This document shows, piece by piece, positions 1-8,780 of a DNA stretch of 64,000 nt (positions are counted from its first letter, which is position 1; every line of letters begins with the position of its first letter). The notes beneath the pieces were generated by a model. That model was not told the origin of the DNA and did not search any database. It saw only the letters and a list, made by a program, of their open reading frames with translations. Both the position numbers and the translations under genes were made by a program. The DNA lies in assembly GCF_000165485.1 (NCBI RefSeq), contig NC_014623.1, forward strand, positions 2,933,501 through 2,997,500, given 5' to 3'. Source of the DNA: Stigmatella aurantiaca DW4/3-1 (GTDB taxonomy: Bacteria; Myxococcota; Myxococcia; Myxococcales; Myxococcaceae).

Positions 1-676
1 ACACCTGCAGGTAAATGGTGTCGACCGCGCTGCCGAGGTTGTCCTTGAGGCTCCTCCAGAAGCTCTGATTGGTGTAGGGCGCGAAGGTGATCTTGTAGCC
101 CAGGCCGATCAGCATCTGCCCGAACTGGGTGGTGGGGGCGAGATTGTAGGCGCTCTCGTCATCGAAGTTGACCGCGGTGGCGCCCGTGACGCTCTTCAGC
201 GCCTGGAAGTTGCGGTACAGGATGCTGTTGCTGCCAGTGCCGCAGACCAGGGTGCTGCCGCAACCGGCGGCGGTGCCGTTGACCAGCTTGATCATCCGCT
301 CGAAATCGGGAACGCCCCAGGCGCCGATCGACACTTCGATGCGATTGACCGAGGTCGGCGCGGTCTTGAGCGAGGCCAAGCGCGTCGGCCAGGCTGGGTC
401 GCCGATGTAGGCGCCGTTCTTGACCACGGGGATGTCGTTGTAGACGAGGTCGCCGTTGTCCTCGATGTGGAAGCTCCACAGCATCACGGTGGTAAAGCCC
501 GAGTTGCGCAGGTCGTTCATCACCGCGGTGCCGCCGGAATAGAACGGGCCGCCGCCATAGACGGCCGAATCGGCATGGGCCGTCGGCGCAATGGCGGCCA
601 TGGCGAGGGCGGCGAGCGCCGAACAGGCTTGGTGGGCAGGACGGAGGCGGGACAAGAGTTGCTTCGACTTCGGCAT
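1..676 (-). CDS. Secreted protein, possibly GH18/TIM-barrel-like (3' end outside window)
   Basis: The frame is open from an ATG at 676 to the window edge, so about 225 N-terminal residues are visible. An AGGGGA ribosome-binding site lies just upstream. Residues 1-35 form a clear signal peptide (basic MPKSKQLLSRLR start, Ala/Leu core, AHA cleavage site), so the protein is exported. The mature part begins DSAVYGGG. GFTTVMLW (about 60-67) and VNFDDES (about 169-175) look like strand-end motifs of a chitinase-like TIM barrel; this is resemblance only. No neighbour shares its strand closely. Codon use looks fully coding. Export is a confident call; the enzymatic role is not. Confidence 0.6.
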   Translation of the reverse strand, partial: MPKSKQLLSRLRPAHQACSALAALAMAAIAPTAHADSAVYGGGPFYSGGTAVMNDLRNSGFTTVMLWSFHIEDNGDLVYNDIPVVKNGAYIGDPAWPTRLASLKTAPTSVNRIEVSIGAWGVPDFERMIKLVNGTAAGCGSTLVCGTGSNSILYRNFQALKSVTGATAVNFDDESAYNLAPTTQFGQMLIGLGYKITFAPYTNQSFWRSLKDNLGSAVDTIYLQV

Positions 677-883
677 GGTGAGATCCCCTGCAATGAGCGT
701 CGTGGACGCGATGGCATCGATGCGCGCCGGACGAGCTGCGGGTCTGCCCGCGGCGCGATTGCGCGCTTCCTGTCGCCGACCTTGGCGACGGGCCCACATT
801 GCGAGCGCCGAAATCAGAGTGTCAATAGTTAAATCTGCTTAAGCAGGGAAATGATGTTTTGCCTGAGTGCTGGTCGGATGTGC

Positions 884-1335
884 ACGCGCCCACATGGCGG
901 AGTGGGTTGGGCGCGAGCCGCCCTGCCGCGTGAGGGGTAAGTCCTTGTCTTGCGAAGTGAGATGCGCGCTGGGTGGCGCGTTCCCGCGCCCTTGGGAGCC
1001 GTGACAGGGAGCGCACGTACTCTGGCGGGCTCACGAGACGTTGGCTCGTGGAGTGGCCGAGGGGGGCACATGTTCTTGAGTTCCGAAGTGGTGCACTCGA
1101 CTGCAAGGGATACCCCATGACGCTCACATGGGGGGGAGTGGTGCTGCTGACGCAGGTCCTCGGAGCGGAGGAGTCGGCTGCCGACGCGAGGCCTTCGGCC
1201 TCTACGGCCGAGGCTGTGCTGCCTGCACTGCCCGCGGCAACAGCCGAGGACGGACTGTGGCACTCCCTCCTCCGATTGGAGGCCAGCACGCTGGCGCTGC
1301 TGCCGCAAGGGGGAGGGGGAGAGCAGGAGGGCTAG
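884..1335 (+). repeat. Duplicated 5' module, copy 1 (upstream DNA plus signal-peptide region)
   Basis: This stretch aligns with 28253-28641: both run from a GCGCGCC..GGAGTGGG block, through TTCCCGCGCCCTTGGG or its close variant, into the start of the same protein (MTLTWG). A shorter piece of the left part recurs near 40190-40225. The copies are diverged at many positions, so the duplication is old. The block includes the presumed promoter of the relic gene that follows. Apart from this repeat I see no gene between 677 and 1116. Confidence 0.5.
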
Positions 1336-1617
1336 GCGCAGCTGAGACCGACGCTGGTGGTGGATGACGGAGGAACATGGGGCCTGCAACTGGGCGCTGA
1401 GGTGCGAGTGAGGCTGTGGGGAGGAGAGGGGGGACCGGGGCGGGTGAGGAAGGAGGACTGGGACAGTCTGTCGGACTGGGGGCAGGTGGTGCGTGCGCTC
1501 AAGCTGGGCAGTGAGGCGTCCACAGTGGCGTTGTGGGTGGGGGCGATGGAGGACTACAGCTGTTGTCGGGGCACTTGGTGCGGCGCTACAGCAACCGGGC
1601 CCACCCTGACTACCTGA
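1117..1617 (+). pseudogene. Broken exported/outer-membrane-type protein, N-terminal part
   Basis: An ATG at 1117 opens a frame beginning MTLTWGGVVLLTQVLGAEES, a signal-peptide-like start. The frame meets a TAG at 1333-1335, then continues in the same frame as AQLRPTLVVDDGGTWGLQLG up to about 1555. There the coherent reading moves one frame over (LLSGHLVRRYSNRAHPDY) and is lost near 1617. So the gene carries an in-frame stop and a frameshift and has lost its 3' part. A truncated relative of the start survives at 28491-28641. The family looks like a myxobacterial surface or outer-membrane protein, but I cannot name it. Confidence 0.5.
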
Positions 1618-1803
1618 CTCTTCGCCAGGGGCGTGAAAACTTCTCGCGCTATGGAGCCTGTTCAGAGCGTGCAATCTCATCAGGTTGGATTGATCCCGAG
1701 ATTCGAGACGCCTATGTGCGAGCCGTCACTGATATTAAAATTTGCCCTTCTTAAGCCAGCGGTACACAGTTGTGCTGTTTCTAAATAGCATGGTTGTCTG
1801 GTA

Positions 1804-2085
1804 ATGGAACGGCTGGATGCTCTCCTTGCCAGTGCGGCACCTCATCCCTGGCACGCTGGGGGGCCCGAGTGCACCCGCTTGGCTGGAAGACGATCGTGGG
1901 TGGGTGTCCTTGGTGCGCGAGTATCAGCAGATCGCTTCGGAGACACGCTTGACCGGCTCTACGCGCAGGACCCCGTACTCAAGGCGGCACTGACAGCTCT
2001 TCGGGAGCGCACCAGCCCGGTCGACACTCTCTCTCGGAGGGCGCTCCGGGAGTGCATCGATGGCCTGCTCTGCCCGTTCTTCTGA
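1804..2085 (+). pseudogene. Small conserved protein, frameshifted copy 1 of 3
   Basis: The ATG at 1804 starts MERLDALLASAAPHPW; the C-terminal half DTLDRLYAQDPVLKAALTAL and ..DTLSRRALRECIDGLL matches the proteins at 13262-13531 and 23783-23944. Between them the matching residues (WLEDDRGWVSLVREYQQIAS) lie in another frame, so an indel around 1940 breaks the gene. Combining the copies gives an ancestral protein of about 90 residues, rich in charged residues and probably all-helical, without membrane segments. The function is unknown. Between 1618 and 1803 I see only an open but unrecognised stretch. Confidence 0.5.
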
Positions 2086-2263
2086 GTACGTCGAATAGAG
2101 CCAATTCCTATCGGTGTTTCTCGGCTTCTAGTGACGACTTGTCGAAAGAAGCGAGAGCTTTGGCGTCGACGCTGCCTCCGCGATGCTCAGAGGCGTGGTC
2201 AGGCCGCCGCATCCAGGAGTCATCATCGAGCACGTCGTGAAGCTGCTTGGATTCGATGCCCCG

Positions 2264-3703
2264 TTATGGATTGCGCACGGGGTGTGAAGTGGGCTGGCGC
2301 TCATGATGAGGGACAGGCAGGTAGCACGTCCCCTTGAACATGGATCCTTTGAGGGTGTCGCACTCCTCGCGCGCCAATGGGGTCTTGATCCAACACCCGC
2401 CGTTGAGGGGAGTCTGCTGCGGACGCGCACAGCGTCCCTTCGCGTCGGGCCGCCGCTGTCCTGGGAGTACCTCGGGCGGTGTGTCCTCCGTCGGCCCTCC
2501 TGGCGTGGAGGGGATGGGGGCCGCCACAGCGGACGTGGGCACTGCCTTGTCGCCGAGCCCTGTCGTGCCACCATCATTCAAGCGAGCCCTCCCCATTTGG
2601 AATGTCAGAAGTGGCCCTCGCCAAAGCAGGGTACCCAGCACGAGGAGCGGCAAAAGCGCCGCTGCCGCTGCAAGACGAAATTGCCAAGGCTGGGCGCGTG
2701 CTGGATGCCCAGCCCGCTCGATGGAGCTTGGCGTGGGGGATGACTCCGCGGGTGCCTGAGCATGCATGTCGGCAGCTTCAAGGCTCCGTGGGAGGCTGCT
2801 GGGATTTGTGCTCCGGGCGGCTTGCTCCAGTGCCTCGGCCAATTCCTCCGCGGTGCCGCGCTGCTCGGGGCGCAGGGAGAGCATCCGCAGAATCAATGCA
2901 TTGAGCTGCACGTCCACGCGGGGATTGAGGGTGAGCGGAGCGGGCGAGGCAAGGCCCGCCAAATGCCAGGTGCCCGCCTCATCCCGGACGGGCTCGCCGA
3001 GTTCGGGGTACTCGCCGGTGACGAGCCGGTAGGCGGTGACCCCCAAAGCGTAGAGGTCATCGGCCGGCTGTGCGGAGTAATGGGCTTTGGGGTCGCGGAA
3101 GAACTGGAGTTCGAACAGGCAGGCCTCCGGGGAACGGTAAGCAGGCGTGCCTGGGGGCAAGGTGCCGGGGGTGAGGGTGGCGGCGTCCGGGTAGCGGCCG
3201 GAGCCCAGGTCCGTGAGCAGGGCAAGGCTGTCGGAGTGGCGCACCAGAACATTGTCGCCCTTGACGTCGCGGTGAAGGCATCCTTGGGCGTGCAAGGCTT
3301 GGAGGGCGCGTGCCAGGTGGGCCAGAAGCCGGAGCACCTGCTGAGAGGAGGGGCGATGTCGCTGGGCCCAGTCATACAGAGGGGCTCCATCCACCCAGTC
3401 CATCACGAGGAAGGGGTGGAGCGTGCCGCCTGGGTGTTGCCAGATGCCGGAGTCTCTCAGGCTGGGGAGATTGGGATGGTGCACGCGGGAGAGCAATTCC
3501 ACCTCGCGTGCGAAGCGAGGGTCTCTGGGAATCAGAGCGAGCTTGAGAGCCCCAGGGGTGGCACGCTCAATGTCCACTGGCACTGCTTGGTAGACGGCAC
3601 CGTGGACGCCGCCCCCCGCCCAGGCCAGCACGCGCCAGTTGCCCACGAGGGTGCCTGGAGGAAGGAGCGCGGGGTTCAACTCGGGGGCTCGGGGAGTGTG
3701 CAA
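2264..3703 (-). CDS. Membrane-anchored Hanks-type Ser/Thr protein kinase
   Basis: A 479-residue protein with a bacterial Ser/Thr kinase domain at about 22-295: glycine loop AGGGVHGAVYQA (29-40), catalytic lysine in GALKLAL (51-57), catalytic loop HRDVKGDN (144-151), and a DLG in place of the usual DFG (165-167). After a Pro/Ser linker comes one hydrophobic helix (about 343-361), then an extracytoplasmic tail with paired cysteines (GRCARPQQ..GGCWIK..EECDTL..GTCYLP). This layout, cytosolic kinase plus cysteine-containing tail, is common among myxobacterial kinases. It is monocistronic, convergent with the relic at 1804. Kinase activity is likely because all catalytic residues are present; its signal and substrate are unknown. 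Confidence 0.93.
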   Translation of the reverse strand: MHTPRAPELNPALLPPGTLVGNWRVLAWAGGGVHGAVYQAVPVDIERATPGALKLALIPRDPRFAREVELLSRVHHPNLPSLRDSGIWQHPGGTLHPFLVMDWVDGAPLYDWAQRHRPSSQQVLRLLAHLARALQALHAQGCLHRDVKGDNVLVRHSDSLALLTDLGSGRYPDAATLTPGTLPPGTPAYRSPEACLFELQFFRDPKAHYSAQPADDLYALGVTAYRLVTGEYPELGEPVRDEAGTWHLAGLASPAPLTLNPRVDVQLNALILRMLSLRPEQRGTAEELAEALEQAARSTNPSSLPRSLEAADMHAQAPAESSPTPSSIERAGHPARAQPWQFRLAAAAALLPLLVLGTLLWRGPLLTFQMGRARLNDGGTTGLGDKAVPTSAVAAPIPSTPGGPTEDTPPEVLPGQRRPDAKGRCARPQQTPLNGGCWIKTPLAREECDTLKGSMFKGTCYLPVPHHERQPTSHPVRNP

Positions 3704-3759
3704 GGGGGCCTCAGATGCGTGCGAACGGTGGCGGTAAGGTCATCGGCAACGAGAAACTC

Positions 3760-4413
3760 TTATTTTGGGACGGCCCCCAATACCGGCGTCAAATCCGGAT
3801 CGGCCTTCTGCATCGCCCGACGATAAGCCGGCCGCGCGCCGATGCGTTGCAGATACGCCAGGATGTTCGGCCAGGGCGAGAGGTCATACGGCTTGAACAG
3901 CCGCATCGTGGTCAACGTGAACACGGTCATGATATCCGCCGCCGTCAACTCGTTGCCGGCCAGATAGGGCGCCTCCCCCAACCGCTTCTCCAAGGTCGAG
4001 AAGACCAGATTGAACCGGTCCTTGGCCGCCTGCAGCGGCGCGTTCTTGTCCGAAGGATCGACGCGCTCCAGATACCTCACCTGCAAGACGAGCGGTTGCA
4101 GCGTCCCGTTGGCGAAGTGGAACCAGTAGAGATAGTCGGGGAAACTGGGTTCGCCGGGCTTCACAGCGAGTCGGCCATTGCCATGGGTCTGGATCAGATA
4201 CTCGCAGATTGCCCCGGATTCCCCGAGGACGAGGTCGCCGTCGGTGAGGACCGGCGCCGTGCCCATCGGATGAAGCGCCTTGTATTCCGGCGGAGCCAGT
4301 CGGTTGTCGGACCGGCGCTGATACCGCTTCAGCTCATAGTCGAGCCCGAGCTCCTCACAGAGCCAGACGATCCGCTCCGATTGCGAATGTCCGAGATGGT
4401 GCAGCGTCAGCAT
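3760..4413 (-). CDS. Glutathione S-transferase family protein
   Basis: A 217-residue protein of typical GST length. The N-terminal thioredoxin-like domain (about 1-80) starts LTLHHLGHSQSERIVWLCEE and contains the cis-proline segment MGTAPVLTDGD followed by ESGAICEYL, the glutathione-contact region. The C-terminal helical domain (about 90-215) carries AGNELTAADIMTVF, the conserved N-capping segment of the GST fold. It would conjugate glutathione, or reduce or isomerise electrophiles, in the cytosol; the substrate cannot be read from sequence. It is divergent from the XRE-type regulator at 4515, about 100 bp away, which probably controls it. Confidence 0.92.
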   Translation of the reverse strand: MLTLHHLGHSQSERIVWLCEELGLDYELKRYQRRSDNRLAPPEYKALHPMGTAPVLTDGDLVLGESGAICEYLIQTHGNGRLAVKPGEPSFPDYLYWFHFANGTLQPLVLQVRYLERVDPSDKNAPLQAAKDRFNLVFSTLEKRLGEAPYLAGNELTAADIMTVFTLTTMRLFKPYDLSPWPNILAYLQRIGARPAYRRAMQKADPDLTPVLGAVPK

Positions 4414-4514
4414 ATGGACTCCGTTCTGAACGCCCTTGCCCGAAGCATTGTCCTGGTCATGCGCGAACCGTAAGCTGTGCGAATCAGCTAGAAAAGGAGT
4501 GCCTGCATACTGGT

Positions 4515-5318
4515 ATGGCGACTACCACCCTCCCCGAATTTCTCCGCGTTCGGCGCGAGCGGCTTCACCCCGTGTCAACCGAGCGGCGTCGCACTCCCGG
4601 ACTTCGTCGCGAGGAGGTCGCGGCGCGCGCCGGAGTGAGTGTCACCTGGTACACGTGGCTCGAACAGGGGCGCGGCGGCGTGCCGTCCGACGACGTGCTC
4701 GAACGCCTCGCTCGAGCACTTGAGCTCGACGACACGAATCGCGAGATGCTGTTCCTGCTCGCTCACGCGCGTCCGCCACCGCGCCGTCACACGCCGCCCG
4801 CCGAGGTCACGCCGACGCTCCAGCGCGTGCTCGACAACTTGCACGTGCCCGCCTTCGTGAAGACGCCGACGTTTCAGATCGTCGCGTGGAATCGCGCCGC
4901 CGTGGCGGTGATCGGCGACTACACCGCGATTCCCGAGCGCGACCGCAACATGCTGCGCCGGGTCTTTCATCCCGAAGCCGCCAAATTCCTGCCGCATGGC
5001 GATGACATGCGTCGCACGTGCCTCGCCGCGTTTCGTGTCGACATCGCGCGTGCGGGTGCATCAGAAGAAGCCGCCGCGCTTGTCGACGAGTTGATGGAGG
5101 CGAGCGCGGACTTTCGCCAGCTGTGGGCCGAGTATGAGCTGTACACACACGGCGTGAGGTACAGGCGACTCGTCCGGCCGAATGTCGGCGAGCTCGTGTT
5201 CGAGACGTCGGTGTTTTCCGTCGACGACAGCGACGGCCTCAGCATGTTTGTTTTCTCACCAGCGGACGACGCTTCCGCGCGCGGAGTCGAACAGCTGCTC
5301 CGCGAGCTTGGCGAGTAG
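4515..5318 (+). CDS. XRE-family regulator with MmyB-like ligand domain
   Basis: A 267-residue regulator. The N-terminal helix-turn-helix (about 5-75) has the signature RRTPGLRREEVAARAGVSVT and YTWLEQGRG of the XRE/MmyB-type family. The remaining 180 residues match the PAS-like ligand-binding half of that family (VPAFVKTPTFQIVAWNRAA; ELYTHGVRYRRLVRPNVGEL). It is divergent from the GST at 3760, a common arrangement in which the regulator represses the neighbouring redox or detoxification gene and itself. The ATG at 4515 follows an AAAAGGAGT site (4492-4500) and fits the family N-terminus. The ligand is unknown. Confidence 0.9.
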   Translation: MATTTLPEFLRVRRERLHPVSTERRRTPGLRREEVAARAGVSVTWYTWLEQGRGGVPSDDVLERLARALELDDTNREMLFLLAHARPPPRRHTPPAEVTPTLQRVLDNLHVPAFVKTPTFQIVAWNRAAVAVIGDYTAIPERDRNMLRRVFHPEAAKFLPHGDDMRRTCLAAFRVDIARAGASEEAAALVDELMEASADFRQLWAEYELYTHGVRYRRLVRPNVGELVFETSVFSVDDSDGLSMFVFSPADDASARGVEQLLRELGE

Positions 5319-5519
5319 CGCCGAGAGTCTCGTAGCCAATGGGAAGAACGGCGCGAGCGGTCTCGCAAAGAGTTCTACTGCGGGTAGCCATGTTGGATAT
5401 TCTGGATACCGGTACGCAACACCGATCTGTGGGCACATGGGAGGTCACTCGCCGCCGCGCCCAGCGGGCTGCTTGGCGGACCGCTCGGCGAACTCCGGGC
5501 CCACGAGGAGTTCTCGAAA

Positions 5520-6830
5520 ATGAGACTTGGACTGTTCGCGCTCACGGCCCTCCTGGCTTTCTCCTCCGCCCGCGCGGATCCCGGTGCGCCTTTCGCCCAG
5601 GGATGGTTCGACGCGGCCGTGACGAACCGCGTCGCTTGGGACTTCCAGGGTTGGGCTTGCGCAGGCGGCGCCGGTCAGACCCGGCAGTCGATCTCGATCG
5701 TGCTGGCCTTCGGTGGTGCCGGCTCGGGTGAGCCGACCCAGGAGCTCGACTCCGCAACGGAGATGAGACCGGACGCGGCCAGCGCGTGCGCCGGCGATCC
5801 GATGGTCGGCTGGTACGGGAGGCGGTTCGCCGCCACGCCCTCCTTGCCCGTCTACGCTTACGCGAAATCGCTCACCGCGAGCCCAGGCGCGCTCCAACCA
5901 CTGGGCGGATCCCCAATCACCCCGCGCGTCTGGCACGACGACATCGTGTGGCGGAACGTCGCGACGGGCGACGTGTACAAGCAGCTGATGAATCGCTTCG
6001 AGATCGTCACGGGCAGGTTCATCTACAACGAACCCAGCCTCGCGTGGAAGATCGTCGGCCGCGGCGATGACGACGGCGACAGCACGCGCGACCTCCTGTG
6101 GCGCAACGACACGACCGGCGATGTGTTCATGCAGCTGACGAGCGCGTTTCGCGTCCTCTCCGGCCAGCTCATCTACAACGAGCCCAGCCCGGCCTGGCAG
6201 ATCGCTGGCTCGGGCGATTACAACGGCGACGGCAAGGCCGACATCCTCTGGCATAACAGCTCGACCGGACAGGTGTTCGTGCACCTGATGAACGGGACCG
6301 TGATCATCGCCGGGCAGCACCTGTACATGGAGCCCAGCACCGACTGGGAGATCATGGGCTCCGGTGACTACAACGGCGATGGCAGGTCCGACATCTTGCG
6401 GCGCAATCGCGTGACCGGGCAGGTAGCCTTGAAGCTCGTGGGCGGCTCCAATGGCGCCTTGTTCGTGGCGGACAAGGTTGTCCTCACCTGGCCTGATCTG
6501 GAGTGGAAGATCGTGGGCTCGGGAGACTACAGCGGCGATGGTATGGCCGACATCCTGTGGCGCAACGAGCACTCGGGCACGGTGTTCCTCCACCTGCTGT
6601 GGGGTGGCGCGGTCACGGCGGGTCAGGCCATCTTCGCGGAGCCCAATCCGTACTGGAAGATCGTCAATACGTCCGCCGACTACAATGGAGATAACAAGCG
6701 CGATGTCCTTTGGTACCACGAGCAGGGCGGTCAGGTGTTCATGCAGCTGCTGGACGGCCTCAATCAGCCGGAGGGTCAGATCGTGTACGTGGAGCCCGAT
6801 CTGAACTGGCAGATCGTCCCGATGCGGTAG
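5520..6830 (+). CDS. Secreted FG-GAP/VCBS-repeat protein
   Basis: A 436-residue exported protein. Residues 1-19 (MRLGLFALTALLAFSSARA) are a signal peptide. From about residue 135 to the end run some six repeats of about 46 residues, each with a calcium-binding-like DYNGDGKADILW motif, a T/S-G-x-V-F stretch and YxEPSxxWxI. This is the FG-GAP/VCBS pattern that folds as a beta-propeller. A separate N-terminal region (20-130) has two cysteines and may be another small domain. A GAGGAG-type site 8-13 bases upstream supports the ATG. It is probably a surface or secreted binding protein. Confidence 0.88.
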   Translation: MRLGLFALTALLAFSSARADPGAPFAQGWFDAAVTNRVAWDFQGWACAGGAGQTRQSISIVLAFGGAGSGEPTQELDSATEMRPDAASACAGDPMVGWYGRRFAATPSLPVYAYAKSLTASPGALQPLGGSPITPRVWHDDIVWRNVATGDVYKQLMNRFEIVTGRFIYNEPSLAWKIVGRGDDDGDSTRDLLWRNDTTGDVFMQLTSAFRVLSGQLIYNEPSPAWQIAGSGDYNGDGKADILWHNSSTGQVFVHLMNGTVIIAGQHLYMEPSTDWEIMGSGDYNGDGRSDILRRNRVTGQVALKLVGGSNGALFVADKVVLTWPDLEWKIVGSGDYSGDGMADILWRNEHSGTVFLHLLWGGAVTAGQAIFAEPNPYWKIVNTSADYNGDNKRDVLWYHEQGGQVFMQLLDGLNQPEGQIVYVEPDLNWQIVPMR

Positions 6831-6889
6831 CGCGGCACACGGCGGGCGAGGTCGAGCACGGCGCACGGCGCTCGTCTCGGACGCGACCC

Positions 6890-7066
6890 GTCGCGAGGGA
6901 TCGCACCGTACAGCTCGTGGAGCCACCGGTTCCCGGCACCGTGCTCGGCGCGTTCATGCCGGACGAGGTGCAGGACGATCGGCGGCGCATCGAGAGGCAG
7001 GGATAAGAGCTGGATGCCGGAGCGATTACACACCGCAGCGGCGAAGCGAGCGGGAAAGTAGCGCAA
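6890..7066 (-). pseudogene. LysR-family regulator, C-terminal relic
   Basis: On the minus strand the residues ARFAAAVCNRSGIQLLSLPL followed by DAPPIVLHLVRHERAEHGAG and NRWLHELYGAI match the end of the LysR effector-binding domain (the LPPIxLxLxWHERxxxDPGNRWLR pattern). No start, DNA-binding domain or upstream half is present. The rest of 6831-7288 shows no other gene. Confidence 0.4.
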
Positions 7067-7288
7067 CAGTCGGAGGTGGACAGGAGATCAGGGAGCACGA
7101 ACGTGCTTGAGGCGCGCATGGGCCTGCCCCGATGGAGTGGCTCTCCCGCGCTTCGTGTGGATCGCGTTCTGAGGAATTCACAGGGCCTTGTGCGAGTCGC
7201 AGCCTCGCGGAACCTGTCTGCTTGTCGGACAGGTTCGTGCCTTGCCCGTCGTACAGGGCCTTGGCCAACGGCAGCCGGAGGACGTCCC

Positions 7289-7462
7289 TCAGGAGGGCCT
7301 CCGCCAGGGGGAGCTGTTCACATGAGGCACCTCCTGCACCTCCAACGCCGGTGTCGGCTCTCCTTGGGGGTTCAGCACGCCCACGCGCACCAGATGCTCC
7401 ACCATCTCTGTCATGCGGACGGCGTCGGTGCCGAGCGCATCGTCGACATCGGCGATCCGGGG
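7289..7462 (-). pseudogene. 3' fragment of an unrecognised gene
   Basis: A minus-strand frame ending at 7289 reads IADVDDALGTDAVRMTEMVE and then HLVRVGVLNPQGEPTPALEV before its stop. Codon use and residue composition look coding, unlike the overlapping frames. A TGA lies just upstream, so only a C-terminal fragment remains. No family was recognised. It lies immediately downstream of the HxlR gene on the same strand. Confidence 0.3.
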
Positions 7463-7541
7463 TCACTCGAGCAGTCCGCTGCCGCCGTCGCCCTTCGGGG
7501 GCAGGTGTCGCTCGTTGGTGCGCTTGGCGAAGGCGCGCCCA

Positions 7542-7925
7542 TCACTGACCCTTAGGCGCTGACCGCTTGCGCCGTCCTGGTGTGGGGCGCTTTTCGGCCC
7601 ACGTCAGGAGCTCGTCGAGCGCGGGGCAAAGCGACTGCCCCCACTCGGTCAGGTGGTACTCGACCTTGGGCGGCACTTGCGCGTGGACGATGCGCGTGAC
7701 GATGCCGTCCTGTTCGAGCTGGCGAAGTTGCTGGATGAGCATCTTCTGCGAGATGGCGGGGATAGCGCGCTCGAGGTCGGAGAAGCGCAGCTTCTTCCCG
7801 CCGAACAGGTGGAAGAGGATGACCAGCTTCCAGCGCCCCTCGAGCATCTGGATGGCGTCCTCGATGCCGCTGGCCGCTGTCGCAGGCGTGTGTGGGTCAT
7901 GCTTACCCAAAGGTGTGTACCCCAC
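7542..7925 (-). CDS. HxlR-family transcriptional regulator
   Basis: A 127-residue winged-helix protein with the HxlR signature: IEDAIQMLEGRWKLVILFHL, RFSDLERAIPAISQKMLIQQ, then LRQLEQDGIVTRIVHAQVPP, and a C-terminal LTEWGQSLCPALDELLTWAE. Length and start are normal for the family. It is divergent from the NTF2-like gene at 7970 with only 44 bp between start codons, so both promoters and the operator must overlap. A GGTGTGTA/TACACC imperfect inverted pair flanks that spacer. The gene probably controls the NTF2-SDR transcript and itself. HxlR regulators often sense aldehydes, quinones or redox stress. Confidence 0.92.
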   Translation of the reverse strand: MGYTPLGKHDPHTPATAASGIEDAIQMLEGRWKLVILFHLFGGKKLRFSDLERAIPAISQKMLIQQLRQLEQDGIVTRIVHAQVPPKVEYHLTEWGQSLCPALDELLTWAEKRPTPGRRKRSAPKGQ

Positions 7926-7969
7926 TTTTCCGTGCGTACTTGTGAAAATGAAACATACACCTTAGAGAA

Positions 7970-8320
7970 ATGGCCATGCAAACGAACCCATCGACATCCC
8001 TCAAGCTGCTCGCGCCCATCGCGAGCTTTTTCGCCCACGAAACGACGGACCCACAGGCGGTGGCCCGGTGCTTCTCCGAGGGAGCCGTCGTGCTGGACGA
8101 AGGCCACGAGCACCAAGGCCGCGCAGCCATCGCTGCGTGGAACGCCGCCGTCGTGGCCAAGTACAAGTTCACGACCGAACCGCTCACGGCCGAGACCATT
8201 GGCGACCGCACGACGGTCACCGCCAGGGTGGCCGGCAGTTTCCCCAGCAGCCCCGCCCAACTCCGGCTTCAGTTCACCGTGACCGGCGACCTCATCACCC
8301 GCCTGGAGATCGCGCCATGA
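7970..8320 (+). CDS. NTF2/SnoaL-like protein
   Basis: A 116-residue protein of the cone-shaped NTF2/SnoaL fold: IASFFAHETTDPQAVARCFS is the first helix pair, EGHEHQGRAAIAAWNAAVVA the entry to the pocket, and a C-terminal sheet follows (TVTARVAGSFPSSPAQLRLQ). Such small proteins act as isomerases or cyclases or bind small molecules. Its stop overlaps the start of the SDR relic by ATGA (8317-8320), so the two were one transcript under the divergent HxlR gene. The substrate is unknown. A second, unrelated NTF2-like gene lies at 23272. Confidence 0.88.
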   Translation: MAMQTNPSTSLKLLAPIASFFAHETTDPQAVARCFSEGAVVLDEGHEHQGRAAIAAWNAAVVAKYKFTTEPLTAETIGDRTTVTARVAGSFPSSPAQLRLQFTVTGDLITRLEIAP

Positions 8321-8700
8321 GCTTCGACCTCGAAATGAAAGACCGTCGCGCGCTCGTCACGGGCGGCGCCAAGGGCGTCGGCGCAGCGGGGGTCACCGCA
8401 CTGCGCGAGGCAGGCGCTCGCGTCGTCGCCACCGCGCGCTCCGTGCCGAGCGACGCGGACGGCGTGCATGACGTGGCGGCCGATTCCACGACCGCAGAGG
8501 GTTGCGCGCTGGTCGCGCGTGAGGCGCTCGCACACCTCGGCGGCATCGACAGACTGATGGCCGCCGTCCGGCTCGACCGGGCCCTTCTCCCGTGGATGTT
8601 GGCGCAGAGATCGGGCGTCATCGTGCATGTCACCTCGATTGAGCATGAGCTGCCCTTGCCCGAGTCCACCACCGACGGCGGAACGGTGCCCACGGCGTGA
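8317..8700 (+). pseudogene. SDR oxidoreductase with two internal in-frame deletions
   Basis: The frame opens MSFDLEMKDRRALVTGGAKG, with the SDR cofactor motif TGGAKGVGAAG, and stays open for 127 residues, half the usual 250-260. After GGIDRL it jumps to AAVRLDRALLPWMLAQRSGV, skipping the normal NNVGG region. After HELPLPESTT it jumps to DGGTVPTA at the C-terminus, skipping the catalytic Tyr-x-x-x-Lys segment and about 90 more residues. Without the catalytic pair it cannot be an active SDR. The 3' half missing here resembles the orphan SDR fragment at 27363-27656. Translation is coupled to the NTF2-like gene by an ATGA overlap. Confidence 0.75.
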
Positions 8701-8710
8701 GGGGGGCGGC

Positions 8711-8757
8711 TTGCAGAATTAGGCAGGATTCATGCACTATCCGGCAGGACTTTGCGA
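8711..8757 (+). promoter_or_regulatory. Probable AraC-type operator, copy 1
   Basis: The leader of the AraC gene contains GCAGGATTCATGCACTATCC and then GGCAGGACTTTGCGAGCG, which recurs with few changes in front of the alcohol dehydrogenase at 9711-9757. Shared words in the same order and spacing are GCAGGAT, GCAC.ATCCGGCAGGA and GCGAGCG. Two GCAGGA half-sites in tandem suit a dimeric AraC protein. This is the likely autoregulatory site of the regulator that follows. Confidence 0.5.
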
Positions 8758-8780
8758 GCGCGGCTCCTAATACTTCAACG

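Noticed and set aside
829-1680. 283-codon minus-strand frame
   Set aside because: It is antisense to the exported-protein relic, is rich in Pro/Arg/His as expected of a shadow frame, and has no homology; the plus strand carries the recognisable sequence.
7076-7555. Plus-strand frames between the FG-GAP and HxlR genes
   Set aside because: Composition is shadow-like; the minus strand carries better coding fragments.
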